Shown piece after piece: positions 6,971 through 15,700 of a stretch of 23,520 bases of DNA. The notes under the pieces are model-generated. The model ran no database searches. It was not told the origin of the DNA and saw nothing but the letters and a program-made list of their open reading frames with translations. The first letter of the stretch is position 1, and the number at the start of each line of letters is the position of its first letter. The stretch is taken from NCBI GenBank assembly GCA_030619615.1, contig JAUXBC010000004.1, forward strand, positions 1 to 23,520, written 5' to 3'. The stretch is from Dehalococcoidia bacterium (GTDB lineage: Bacteria > Chloroflexota > Dehalococcoidia > E44-bin15). The position numbers were made by a program, and so were the translations under genes.

Positions 6971-7855
6971 TTACTCCGGCTTAGGGTGGGCGAAGATCAT
7001 TCGCCCTGCTGCCGTTTGCAGTACCCTGGTGACCACCACTTCAATGCGGCTATTTATGTGCCGTCGCCCTCCCTCGACCACGATCATCGTTCCGTCGTCG
7101 AGGAAGCCCACACCCTGTCCAACCTCCTTGCCCTCTTGGATGATGCGAACCTCCATCTCCTCGCCAGGGAGGACCACAGGTCTCACCGCGTTAGCCAGCT
7201 CGTTAACATTGAGCACCTGCACCCCTTGGAGCTCAGCCACCCGATTCAGGTTGAAATCGTTGGTAACGATGGCACAGCCGAAGATCTTAGCCAGTTTCAC
7301 CAGCTTACTATCAACATCCTTGACATCCTTGACATCCATCTCGGATATGTTTACCGGGATGTTGGACTCCTTCTGGAGCTTAGTGAGCATCTCTAGGCCC
7401 CTTCGCCCTCGATTGCGGCGCACTGCATCATAGGAATCGGCGATGTGCTGCAACTCATCGAGGACAAATCTGGGAATGATCAGTGAGCCGGGGATAAAGC
7501 CAGCCTGAGAAATGTCGGCGATGCGCCCATCAATGATGGCACTGGTATCCACGATGACCTGACCATTTCTGGGCACCACCCTACCAATGCCTCCCACCCT
7601 CTCAGGGAAGGAGAGTCCAAACATCCGGAAAAACTCTCTCCCCCGCGTCACCATAATAGATATGGCAACAAAGCAGAGGAAAAGGCTAACCGCTGTAGGC
7701 GTGATCTTTCCCCACAGTCCAGGCAACATGGAAAGGGGCACCGCCAGGAGCACGGAGATCAGCAAGGCAATCACCAAGCCGATAATAGCGGCAGGAAAGA
7801 CATAGGCGGGAATGTGCTGGAGCTGCCTACGGCCCCAGTTAAAGGGACTTCTCAT
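6971..7855 (-). CDS. Membrane-anchored PIN-TRAM domain protein (YacL family)
   Basis: A predicted membrane-bound RNA-binding protein with a nuclease-type domain. Two N-terminal hydrophobic segments (about residues 17-40 and 53-70) are followed by a PIN domain starting IVDTSAIIDGR. Its acidic residues D103, E134, D182 and D200 are the expected metal ligands. A C-terminal TRAM RNA-binding domain spans about residues 228-290. Relatives in Firmicutes are called YacL and sit upstream of ispD, as here; those typically have more membrane helices. AGGAGGTG stands eight bases before the ATG. First gene of the operon, behind a structured leader. The substrate is unknown. Confidence 0.88.
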   Translation of the reverse strand: MRSPFNWGRRQLQHIPAYVFPAAIIGLVIALLISVLLAVPLSMLPGLWGKITPTAVSLFLCFVAISIMVTRGREFFRMFGLSFPERVGGIGRVVPRNGQVIVDTSAIIDGRIADISQAGFIPGSLIIPRFVLDELQHIADSYDAVRRNRGRRGLEMLTKLQKESNIPVNISEMDVKDVKDVDSKLVKLAKIFGCAIVTNDFNLNRVAELQGVQVLNVNELANAVRPVVLPGEEMEVRIIQEGKEVGQGVGFLDDGTMIVVEGGRRHINSRIEVVVTRVLQTAAGRMIFAHPKPE

Positions 7856-7888
7856 ATTGATACACCTCCTCCACCCTCCCCAGGCAAC

Positions 7889-7910
7889 AAAAAAGCGTAC
7901 CGCAGTACAC
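7889..7910 (-). terminator. Intrinsic terminator hairpin in the leader of the PIN-TRAM operon
   Basis: Read on the minus strand, a six-base-pair stem (GTGTAC/GTACGC with one G-U pair) and a four-base loop at 7895-7910 are followed directly by six U residues (7889-7894). It lies downstream of the operon promoter at 8009-8037 and before the first gene, so it could act as an attenuator. It could also end the upstream dnaJ-hspR-clpC transcript. Confidence 0.6.
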
Positions 7911-8008
7911 TTAGAGAGAGCTTCTAAGCTACTTTTTGGTCCTAAAGAAAATAACTAAAAGCAGCCTCGCCTTGTTTGCCGGGAGGTAGCTATTTTTTTC
8001 CTAATAAT

Positions 8009-8037
8009 AGTTTAACACAAAAAAGGGCACATGTCAA
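8009..8037 (-). promoter_or_regulatory. Promoter for the PIN-TRAM/ispD/ispF/cysS operon
   Basis: On the minus strand TTGACA (8032-8037), a 17-base spacer and TAAACT (8009-8014). The -35 box is perfect and the -10 box matches four of six. It would give a leader of roughly 145 bases before the ATG at 7855. Confidence 0.6.
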
Positions 8038-8052
8038 AAGGCAGGGATAGCT

Positions 8053-8688
8053 TTATCCGAGGAGGAATTGCAGCAGCAAGCGCAACGTCCAAAATCCAGC
8101 GAAGGCCACCAGCATACCCTTAGCCGTTTTGCCAAAAAACAAAACAAGGAGATATTTCCACAAAGGGTAACGAACAGCACCTGCGGCGGCACCAGCAAGG
8201 TCAAAGAGAGGGTTTGGCACCGCGGAAAAGCAGAGAAGAACGAGGACACCCCTTCGCTTCATCCAATTAACCAGCCTGGCATAAAATCCTCTATTCTCCA
8301 TCGCTACTCTACCACCATAGCCTGCCATGTAGGCGGTCAATTCACCTATTGGCTCAGCTAACCCCACCATTAGCCCCACAAGCCATGGATTTAGTATTGC
8401 GCCCATGACAAAAACTACCGCTATGGCGGGCACAGGCACGATGATCACAGCGCTGGCGATAACGCAGATTAAGAAAATCCCCAGATACCCATAAGCCTCA
8501 ACATCCCCTACTAGCCCCCCCACGAAGAAAATAGCTACGCTGAAAACCAGGATGGCTATTACAATGGAAAAAGCTATCGAGTGCTGCCTCGTCCAAGAGA
8601 ATCTCTTTGCCTGCTTAGCGCCTTCCTCGCTCGTAAGATTCACAACCTGCTCTTGCTCCTCCCCACCATTTGTCACCTTTCTATTCAT
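8053..8688 (-). CDS. VTT-domain (DedA/TVP38-like) membrane protein
   Basis: A 211-residue integral membrane protein of the VTT (formerly SNARE-associated Golgi) superfamily, which includes DedA and TVP38 lipid transporters or scramblases. After a charged, probably cytoplasmic N-terminus of about 35 residues come several hydrophobic segments. The family region includes VPVPAIAVVFVMGAILNPWLVGL, a GELTAYMAGYGG turn, the amphipathic WMKRRGVLVLLCFSAVPNPLFDLAGAAAG stretch and a closing KTAKGMLVAFAG segment. ATG 8688 is preferred to the adjacent GTG 8691, with GGAAGG as ribosome site. It follows the clpC-type gene by about 40 bases with no terminator seen, so it probably belongs to the heat-shock operon. 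Confidence 0.8.
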   Translation of the reverse strand: MNRKVTNGGEEQEQVVNLTSEEGAKQAKRFSWTRQHSIAFSIVIAILVFSVAIFFVGGLVGDVEAYGYLGIFLICVIASAVIIVPVPAIAVVFVMGAILNPWLVGLMVGLAEPIGELTAYMAGYGGRVAMENRGFYARLVNWMKRRGVLVLLCFSAVPNPLFDLAGAAAGAVRYPLWKYLLVLFFGKTAKGMLVAFAGFWTLRLLLQFLLG

Positions 8689-8731
8689 CACCTCCCTTCC
8701 GTGGAAAGACTACAGGGAAAAGACGGGGAAG

Positions 8732-11140
8732 TCAAGAGGAGAAGGTAAAGCCATCGGCTGCTGCGTCGACGAGAATGCGAGCCCCCTCCTCAAACTCCCC
8801 CTCAAGGATCCTTTTAGATAGCGGGTTCTCCACCTGGCGCTGGATGGTGCGGCGCAGGGGGCGCGCCCCAAATACAGGGTCGAAGCCCTCCTTGGCCAGC
8901 CGGATCTTCGCCTCCTCGGTGAGTTCCACGGTTATCTTCCTATCGGCGAGGCGCTTCTGTACATCCTTCATCATCAAATCGACGATCTGCTTGATCTGCT
9001 CCTCGGTGAGCGCCTGGAAGATAACGATCTCATCGATCCTATTGAGGAACTCAGGACGAAAGGTCTGCTTTAGGGCGCTATCGATGACGCTCTTCAGCCG
9101 CTGCTCTTCGCTCTTCGTCTGCCGAGAGAAGCCTAAAGATTGGCGTTGGAACTCCTGGGTGCCCAGGTTGCTGGTCATGATCACCACCGTGTTCTTGAAA
9201 TTGACGGCTCTTCCATGACCATCGGTTAATCTGCCATCCTCAAGGATTTGGAGGAGGATGTTGAAAACGTCGGGGTGAGCCTTCTCCACCTCATCGAAGA
9301 GGATCACCTTGTAGGGGCGGCGGCGCACCGTCTCGGTGAGCTGTCCCCCCTCCTCGTAGCCGATATAGCCCGGTGGGGCGCCAATGAGCCGAGAAACGGT
9401 ATGCTTCTCCATGTACTCGGACATATCGAGGCGAACCATGGCTTCCTCATCATCGAAGAGGAACTCGGCGAGGGCACGGGCTAGCTCCGTCTTGCCCACC
9501 CCCGTTGGTCCCAAGAAGATGAAGCTGCCAATAGGTCTCTTGGGGTCCTTGAGGCCCGCTCTCGCCCGCCTGATGGCATCGGAGACCACCGTAACTGCAT
9601 CCTCTTGACCGATGATCCTTTCGTGGAGCATCTCCTCCATGTGCAAAAGCTTCTCCGCCTCCCCCTCCAGCATCCGAGAAACGGGGATCCCTGTCCACTT
9701 GGAGACAAGCGCAGCGATATCCTCCTCATCGACCACGCTGTCGATCCTCTTCTCCTGGAGCCAATTGGTCTTTGCCCTGTTATATTCCTCCTCGAGGCGT
9801 AGTCTTTCCGTCTTGAGTTGGGCAGCCCTTTCGTATTCCCGGCGCTGCGATGCCGCCTCCTCCTCATGGACGAGCTGCATCACCTTCTTCTCCAGCTCCT
9901 TGACCTCAGGGGGTGCACTTTCGGTATCGATGCGCAGCTTTGAGGCCGCCTCGTCGATAAGGTCCACCGCCTTATCGGGGAGGAAGCGGTCTGAGATATA
10001 CCTCTGGCTCAACTGAGCCGCAGCAACGAGCGCGGAATCGGTGATCTGAATCTTGTGGTGAGCCTCGTATCTAGGGCGAAGACCGCGCAGCATCTCTATG
10101 GTGGCCTCAACGCTAGGCTCTCCTACATAAACAGGTTGAAGTCGCCGCTCCAAGGCAGAGTCCTTCTCGATGTGCTCCCGATACTCATCCAGGGTTGTTG
10201 CCCCCACGCACTGGAGCTCTCCCCTGGAGAGGGCTGGTTTGAGCATATTGCTGGCGTCGATGGCCCCTTCGGCAGCGCCAGCGCCCACCACAGTGTGCAT
10301 CTCATCGATAAAGAGGACGATCTCCCCCTTGGCCTGGCGGATCTCATCCATCACCGCCTTGAGGCGCTCCTCAAACTCGCCTCGGAACTTGCTCCCCGCC
10401 ACCAGTGCCCCCATATCGAGGGCGATCACCCTACGTCCCTTGAGGGAATCGGGCACATCATCGGCAACGATCTTCTGGGCCAGACCCTCCACGATGGCGG
10501 TCTTCCCCACCCCAGCATCACCGATGATCACCGGGTTGTTCTTGGTGCGCCTGGTGAGCACCTGCATCACCCTCTTAATCTCGTCCTCGCGCCCGATAAC
10601 GGGGTCCAGTTTGCCCTCCCGAGCCAGCATAGTGAGGTCGCGGCTATACTTCTCCAGGGCCCCGTATTTGCTCTCCGCCCTGGGGTCGGTGACGCGCTGT
10701 CCTCCTCTGATGTCCTGAAGGGCAAGGTAGATCTTCTCCTGGTCGATGCCGAAATCGCGGAGGATACGGGCAGCCTCTCCCTCCCGCTCGCCAGCGATGG
10801 CGATCAGGATGTGCTCCGTGCCGATAAACTCGTCCTTCAGCCTCTCCGCCTCGGAGGTGGCACTCTCCAGGAGGCGCGCCGTGCGCGGCGTGGCATAGAT
10901 CGTCGCCCCCTCATGGGCGATTTTGGGCGTCTTCTCCAGAGCCGCCTCGACGCGCCTTCGCACCTCCTCAGCCTCCACCCCCAGCTTTCTCAATATCTGG
11001 CTAGTTAACCCTCCCTCTTGCTGGAGCAAGGCGAGCAGGATATGCTCCACATCCCACTGGCTGTGATGGTGGCGACGCACCAGCTCCTGGGAGAGGGCAA
11101 GGGCCTCCTGAGCCTGTTCGGTAAATCTATCCTGTCTCAT
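8732..11140 (-). CDS. clpC: ClpC-type Hsp100 AAA+ unfoldase
   Basis: A double-ring AAA+ unfoldase. Numbered from the GTG at 11146: N-terminal Clp repeats (about 1-145), first ATPase with Walker A GDAGVGKT (209-216) and Walker B D281-E282, second ATPase with Walker A GPTGVGKT (546-553) and Walker B D618-E619. Pore loops are FRGEFEE and GYIGYEEGG. The insert between the rings is short (about 410-470) and contains a UVR-like coiled coil (425-456), as in ClpC, not the long middle domain of ClpB. An LGF tripeptide at 671-673 sits where ClpC proteins carry the ClpP-docking loop; ClpB lacks it. At about 800 residues it also has ClpC length. I therefore call it ClpC-like although automated labels may say ClpB. 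ATG 11140 has AAGGGG five bases upstream. Third gene of the dnaJ-hspR operon. Confidence 0.88.
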   Translation of the reverse strand: MRQDRFTEQAQEALALSQELVRRHHHSQWDVEHILLALLQQEGGLTSQILRKLGVEAEEVRRRVEAALEKTPKIAHEGATIYATPRTARLLESATSEAERLKDEFIGTEHILIAIAGEREGEAARILRDFGIDQEKIYLALQDIRGGQRVTDPRAESKYGALEKYSRDLTMLAREGKLDPVIGREDEIKRVMQVLTRRTKNNPVIIGDAGVGKTAIVEGLAQKIVADDVPDSLKGRRVIALDMGALVAGSKFRGEFEERLKAVMDEIRQAKGEIVLFIDEMHTVVGAGAAEGAIDASNMLKPALSRGELQCVGATTLDEYREHIEKDSALERRLQPVYVGEPSVEATIEMLRGLRPRYEAHHKIQITDSALVAAAQLSQRYISDRFLPDKAVDLIDEAASKLRIDTESAPPEVKELEKKVMQLVHEEEAASQRREYERAAQLKTERLRLEEEYNRAKTNWLQEKRIDSVVDEEDIAALVSKWTGIPVSRMLEGEAEKLLHMEEMLHERIIGQEDAVTVVSDAIRRARAGLKDPKRPIGSFIFLGPTGVGKTELARALAEFLFDDEEAMVRLDMSEYMEKHTVSRLIGAPPGYIGYEEGGQLTETVRRRPYKVILFDEVEKAHPDVFNILLQILEDGRLTDGHGRAVNFKNTVVIMTSNLGTQEFQRQSLGFSRQTKSEEQRLKSVIDSALKQTFRPEFLNRIDEIVIFQALTEEQIKQIVDLMMKDVQKRLADRKITVELTEEAKIRLAKEGFDPVFGARPLRRTIQRQVENPLSKRILEGEFEEGARILVDAAADGFTFSS

Positions 11141-11157
11141 GGTCACCCCTTCTCGGG

Positions 11158-11472
11158 CTAGAGACCAGCCTCTCTGAGGCGCTTGATCTCTGCCTCCATC
11201 TCCTCTATTTGTCTTTCCATCTCGGCGATCCTCTCTCCAAGGCGGAGGATGACCTCCACCCCGGCAAGATTGACCCCGAGGTCGTTCATCAGCGTCCTGA
11301 CCTGGCGCAGCCTCTCGATGTCCCTCCTGGAGTAGAGGCGCACCTGACCCCGGGAGCGCGATGGTTCAATGACCCCTATCCTTTCGTAATAACGCAGGGT
11401 CTGGGCATGGACGCCAAGCATCCTAGCGGCAACGCTGATCACATAACAGGGTTCAAAATCATCGAAAATCAT
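11158..11472 (-). CDS. hspR: HspR, MerR-family heat-shock repressor
   Basis: A 104-residue MerR-type DNA-binding protein. The start CYVISVAARMLGVHAQTLRYYER-IGVIEPSRS followed by RLYSRRDIERLRQVRTL and LGVNLAGVEVIL is the HspR signature. The last third is a heptad-rich coiled coil (EMERQIEEMEAEIKRL) for dimerisation. HspR in actinobacteria and other lineages represses dnaK/dnaJ/clpB-type operons, with DnaK as co-repressor. The ATG overlaps the dnaJ stop by four bases (11469-11472), and the clpC-type gene starts 17 bases after its stop. It very likely controls its own operon. Confidence 0.93.
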   Translation of the reverse strand: MIFDDFEPCYVISVAARMLGVHAQTLRYYERIGVIEPSRSRGQVRLYSRRDIERLRQVRTLMNDLGVNLAGVEVILRLGERIAEMERQIEEMEAEIKRLREAGL

Positions 11473-12476
11473 TTTTCACCTCTGCGAAGCTCTTTTAGCT
11501 CCTTGAAGAGCTCCCTCTCCCGCTCCGTTAGCTTGGTAGGGAGGACGACCTGCACCTTGGCGAAGAGATCGCCCCTTTTAGTATCGCCCATACGGGGCAT
11601 GCCCTGCCCGGCGAGGCGAAACACCTTGCCATTGGGGGTCTCGGGGGGGATTTTAAGGGCCAGCTTCCCCTTTAAGGTAGGCACCTCCACCTCACCGCCC
11701 AAAATGGCGTCGCTAAGGGGAACGGGAACCTCCACATGGAGATCGCTATCCTTGCGCTGGAACAAGGGGTGGGGCCTCACCGAAACCACCAGATAAAGAT
11801 CACCGCTTGAGCCTCCAGCGGAGCCTGGCCTGCCCTTTCCTGCCATTCTTATCCTCGAGCCATCCTTTACCCCGCGTGGGATGTTAACCTCAAGGCGCTG
11901 TGGTCGGAGCAGCCTTCCCAGGCCGCCGCAGGTGTAGCAGGGGGCATTCCCCAGAGCCCCCCTCCCCCCACAAACATGGCACGGGCTCTCAACCTGGGTC
12001 TCGATGGTACGGCTGCTGCCATGATAGGCCTCCTCAAGGGTCACCTCGATGGGCTGGTCTATGTCCTGACCACGCCTTGGTCTGCGCGAGGTAGTCCTGG
12101 CGCCAAAGCCCCGAAAAAGGCTATCGAAGATCCCGCCGAGATCGCCTGCTTGGGAGCGGATATCGCCAAGATCGAAGATGGTGAAAGGTCCCTGTCCGCT
12201 GAAGTCCCCGTAGGGACCTGCCCTCCACCCCGCCTGGGCGAATTGATCGGCATACTGCCAGTTCTCGCCGAACTGGTCATATTTCTTGCGCTTCTCAGGG
12301 TCGGAAAGGACCTCATTGGCAGCGTTGATCTCCTTGAACTTTTCCTCAGCGGACTTATCCCCAGGGTTGACATCGGGGTGATACTTGCGGGCTAGCCTTC
12401 GATAGGCCTGCTTTATCTCCTTGTCGGTGGCACCCCTGCTTACGCCGAGAATGTCGTAATAATCCCTGCCTGCCAT
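11469..12476 (-). CDS. dnaJ: DnaJ-type co-chaperone with a half-size zinc domain
   Basis: Hsp40 co-chaperone that stimulates DnaK. The J domain (about 5-68) carries HPD at 33-35, followed by a Gly/Phe-rich linker (about 83-130). Full-length DnaJ has four CxxCxGxG motifs making two zinc centres. Here only two are present, C166-x2-C169 and C180-x2-C183, enough for one centre. The protein thus sits between DnaJ and the zinc-free CbpA type. The two C-terminal substrate-binding domains follow, including the IPRGVKDGSRIRMAGKGRPG and PPETPNGKVFRLAGQGMPR motifs. GGGGGAAAG precedes the ATG. First gene of the operon with hspR and clpC; no dnaK or grpE is nearby. Confidence 0.92.
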   Translation of the reverse strand: MAGRDYYDILGVSRGATDKEIKQAYRRLARKYHPDVNPGDKSAEEKFKEINAANEVLSDPEKRKKYDQFGENWQYADQFAQAGWRAGPYGDFSGQGPFTIFDLGDIRSQAGDLGGIFDSLFRGFGARTTSRRPRRGQDIDQPIEVTLEEAYHGSSRTIETQVESPCHVCGGRGALGNAPCYTCGGLGRLLRPQRLEVNIPRGVKDGSRIRMAGKGRPGSAGGSSGDLYLVVSVRPHPLFQRKDSDLHVEVPVPLSDAILGGEVEVPTLKGKLALKIPPETPNGKVFRLAGQGMPRMGDTKRGDLFAKVQVVLPTKLTERERELFKELKELRRGEK

Positions 12477-12500
12477 CTTTCCCCCTTTATTTCCACGTCC

Positions 12501-12529
12501 ATTATAATATAGTTCAAAAGTCTTGTCAA
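12501..12529 (-). promoter_or_regulatory. Consensus promoter of the dnaJ-hspR-clpC operon
   Basis: On the minus strand TTGACA (12524-12529), a 17-base spacer and TATAAT (12501-12506): a perfect sigma-70 promoter about 25 bases before the dnaJ start. A consensus housekeeping promoter points to control by a repressor, not by a dedicated heat-shock sigma factor. Confidence 0.85.
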
Positions 12530-12533
12530 GACT
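12519..12533. promoter_or_regulatory. 15-base palindrome over the -35 box, candidate HspR operator
   Basis: AGTCTTG and CAAGACT form perfect seven-base arms around one central base and cover the -35 hexamer of the dnaJ operon promoter. The known actinobacterial HspR site (HAIR) is CTTGAGT-N7-ACTCAAG, so the spacing here differs even though CTTG/CAAG cores are shared. Location and symmetry suggest an operator; the binding protein is inferred to be HspR. Confidence 0.5.
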
Positions 12534-12544
12534 GTTTCACCAAC

Positions 12545-12576
12545 GCTTATAAAAACTTAACAAATTCATTATAAGC
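12545..12576. repeat. Inverted repeat GCTTATAA-N16-TTATAAGC
   Basis: Perfect eight-base arms (12545-12552 and 12569-12576) around a 16-base AT-rich spacer. It lies in the gap between the end of the VWA gene and the dnaJ promoter, just upstream of the -35 palindrome. No U tract follows the stem, so it is not an intrinsic terminator. A second regulator site is possible. Confidence 0.4.
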
Positions 12577-12700
12577 ATCTTGAGAGAGTCCTGTGAATAT
12601 GCTCTACTGGAGGCTGGCAAGGGTTCGAAAAAAGGAGGAAGCGAAAGCAAAGACCATCAAGGTCAAAACCAGGGGGGTCATCGAGGGCGAGAAGAGGTGA

Positions 12701-15700
12701 TTAGGCCGTAAGCCTTCTATAGAGGGCGGGGAGGCGTTTGGGGAGGGATTGGATGTTCCAAACCACCTCATACCCAATGTCGTGGCACATCTTCTTCAAA
12801 TAATCCTGACCAGCCTTATCTACCGTTAGGCAGAAGGGGATTATGTTCCTCCGCTTTGCCTCGAGGAGAGCCATCTTGGTATCATGGATGGCATAATCCT
12901 TCTCCATGCTATCCCTGCCATAACCCTGATCTTGAGGGCGACCATCGCTGATCAGGAAAAGTATCTTGGTTTTGGAGTCTTGTCCCCCAAGCTTCGAGGT
13001 GGCATGTCTGATCGCTGGACCCATTCTGGTGGCGTGCATTGGGGTGACTTTGTCGATCCTTCCTTTCACCTTTTCGGAGAAATCCTCCTCGATGTCCTTG
13101 ATCACGAAGAATTCCACGTTATCCCTACCATAGCCTGAGAAACCGTAGATCCCATATTTATCCCCGATGGTCTCCAAGGCTCCGATCAAAAGGACCAGGC
13201 TCTCCTTCTCCACATCGATGATCTGCTTCGATTTCCTTCCCGCTATTTCCTCGCGGTATGCCCTGAACCGGGACATATAGCCCCTTATGTCACCATAGAA
13301 ATCCCAATCATCCAACCTCCTCACCTCCTCAATAGCCTCGGAGGTGGAGGCACTCATATCGAGGAGAAAGACCACGGAGACGTCTCTTTCCACCTTATTC
13401 CTTCTCCAATAGATCTTCTCGCTAGGGGTGATCCCCGCCTTCTTCTCCACCATGCTCTCGATCACGGCGTCCAGATCGAAATCCTCCCCATCGTGAAGCC
13501 TCTTTATCTTCTTGAAAAGCTCCGGGGTGAGCATCTCAAATTGCCTCTTGATCTGAGCGGCAAGACGGGAATGATCCCTCAAGGTGTTTTCGAAGAAATC
13601 CGTCGTGCCCTCAGCGAGGGCTTTTTCCCTGACCCGGCACCACTTTGGTTTATAGTCATTGGCGCGAAAGTTCCACTCATCGTAGAGAAAGGATCGCTCC
13701 TCCTCATTAAGGGCTTTTTCGCCCAGTTTCATCTTTTTCCTGCTATCCCGCTTCTTTGCTTGGTCAGGCTGGAGAGGCGGAGACTGTTCAACCTCACCTA
13801 AGATATTGCTCAGAAAAAGGCCGAGGGAAGAGAGGTCGCCCACTGAGAGGTTTGTGATCTCGATCTCAGCGCTTTTCTCCAAAAGCTCCATAAGGGCCTC
13901 TGGGGAAAGGGGCGAGACTGGGCTATCCTTTTTGGAGTAGTCCTGCCTCAGCTTGGTCAGCAATTGAACGAGCTCCGGCTTGAAATCGCCGCGGAATTGC
14001 ACCACTTCAGGGCTTTGGTAGGGGGGTTCTTCACCCTTTGCCACCTCTCCCCAGGGAGTTCCCTCAAGGGATAGCTTAAGTTCGTCGAGGGCTTGGGGAA
14101 GTTGGCTAAGATCGATGGTTTGCCAACCTTGGGCACAAATTTCGTTGGCGATGGTTGAGAGGAGGCTATAAAGCCTGATAGTGGCCTCGGCGGAATCCTC
14201 CACGGTGGCCTGCGGCGACTTAACCCTGCTCCCAATCTGAGCCACGAAGCGAAGCTCGCCCTCCACCTCAGCGGGAAATACGATCTCCTTCAGATCCTGG
14301 AGACTCATTTGAACAAGGAACTCAAGGAATGCCTCCCTTAGCGGAAGGGAATGGAGAGGGGGTCTCCACGCTAAAGCCTCCCTCTGAATCTGCTCATAGG
14401 TTCCCCTAATCCCAGCATATTCTCGCTTCAACCGATAGTCCACCCTGCTGTCCTCCACAGCGGTGAAGATGTCGGCAGCAAGCCTTCGGTCGGCGAAAAG
14501 GTCGAAGAACCTCTCAAGATCGGTGATGCTGTCTCTTGACCGCCCGCCAAGCTCGAAGCGCCAGTTGGGGAAGAGCTCTGACTCCTTATCAAAGGAGAAA
14601 TCGAAGCTGCCAAATTCGAGATGCCCCGCCTGATGGGTGACCATAACTTTATACCAGGTGAAGTTCTGTCCTTTGCTATCGTATCTCTCGATGAAGGAGG
14701 GCAGATAGACTGCGGTTCCCTCCGTGGAGGGGTTTTCCAGAGAGGTCCATCCTATCCCCTTGTCCTTCAGATTTTCGCTGGAAAGGATCTGGGCATTCCT
14801 CCCGGTGAGCGCCCTGGAGTACATGCGGAGCAGCTCCCTAACCTGCTCCAGCTCTACCCTGGAGGATAAGCGCTCCAAGACCTCCTCACTTTTGGCCGAC
14901 TCGAGGCGGAAATATGCCTCCCCGGCCTCCTCCCTCCTCTGGAGAACCCTCTTCCCCTCCTCAAACCAGCACTCGGTGCCTGAGATGCCGATCCTGTCCA
15001 CCAAGGTAGGGCAACTCTTCAAAAATTCAACGGCAGCAACCGGGGATACCAGCAAGATTTTCTCGAAGAGGTCGAGCAGGCGACCGTGGTGTACCTCATC
15101 CACCCTAAAGAGAGCCTGGGAGCCATCGAAGAGGAAGGAGGGGGCATAGCTTCCATCGGAGGTAGCGATCGCCTGGGCGATGGAGAGAAATCTCTTTCTC
15201 TCCTGCCGCTCGATCCGAGAAAGAAGCTTCGGTGCCGAGGCGAAGTAGGTCTTGGCATCCCTCCAGTTGGTTTCAGCGAGAACCAAAGCCAAGTTGAGAA
15301 AGGGCTTTCTCTCCTCCCTTTCGATTCCAGGGAAGACCTCCTCAGCCAACGCCAGGCACTCGGTAGCAAAGTCGTAGGATTTCTCAGTCAGGGAGTGGAG
15401 GAAGTGGACGAACCGCTCCGTCTCCTCGAGGCTTAGGTAGCGAAGGAGCTTCGGGCTGGTCTCATAAAACTTGCAGCACAGAGAGCTGGAACGCCAGGTT
15501 TCCTGATAAAGGATCTTGCCAATCCTTACCCAATCGCCAATTGCACTGGGGGAAAGGAGACCCAGGGTTCCCGGGCTTGCCCGAAAGTATGCGGAGGAAA
15601 GGGCAGAGGATTCCTGGGAAAGCCTTCTACCCAGCTGAGCCCAGGAGAGGAAATCGGCGAAGGAAAGCTTTTCCAGAACCTTCGGCGTCACCCTAAAATA

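Noticed and set aside
7856..8008. T-box riboswitch for cysteine in the leader of the cysS-containing operon
   Set aside because: The conserved T-box sequence and specifier-loop pattern are not found; cysS is also the fourth gene, not the first.
8045..8058. Short hairpin (GGATA/TATCC) over the stop of the VTT gene
   Set aside because: Only five base pairs and no proper U tract; too weak to call a terminator.
10055..11008. Long open frame on the plus strand opposite clpC
   Set aside because: Antisense shadow of a well-supported gene; the composition follows the clpC codons and nothing resembles a known domain.
12599..12700. Possible 33-codon plus-strand frame (MLYWRLARVRKKEEAKAK...) ending just before the VWA stop
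   Set aside because: Basic and lysine-rich, with no convincing ribosome site or promoter and no recognisable family; could be chance or a remnant.
14621..14635. HQAGH in the VWA protein as a zinc-protease motif
   Set aside because: The catalytic Glu of HExxH is Gln here, and similar HxxxH-EFG segments are, as I recall, a feature of CbbO/NorD-like proteins.
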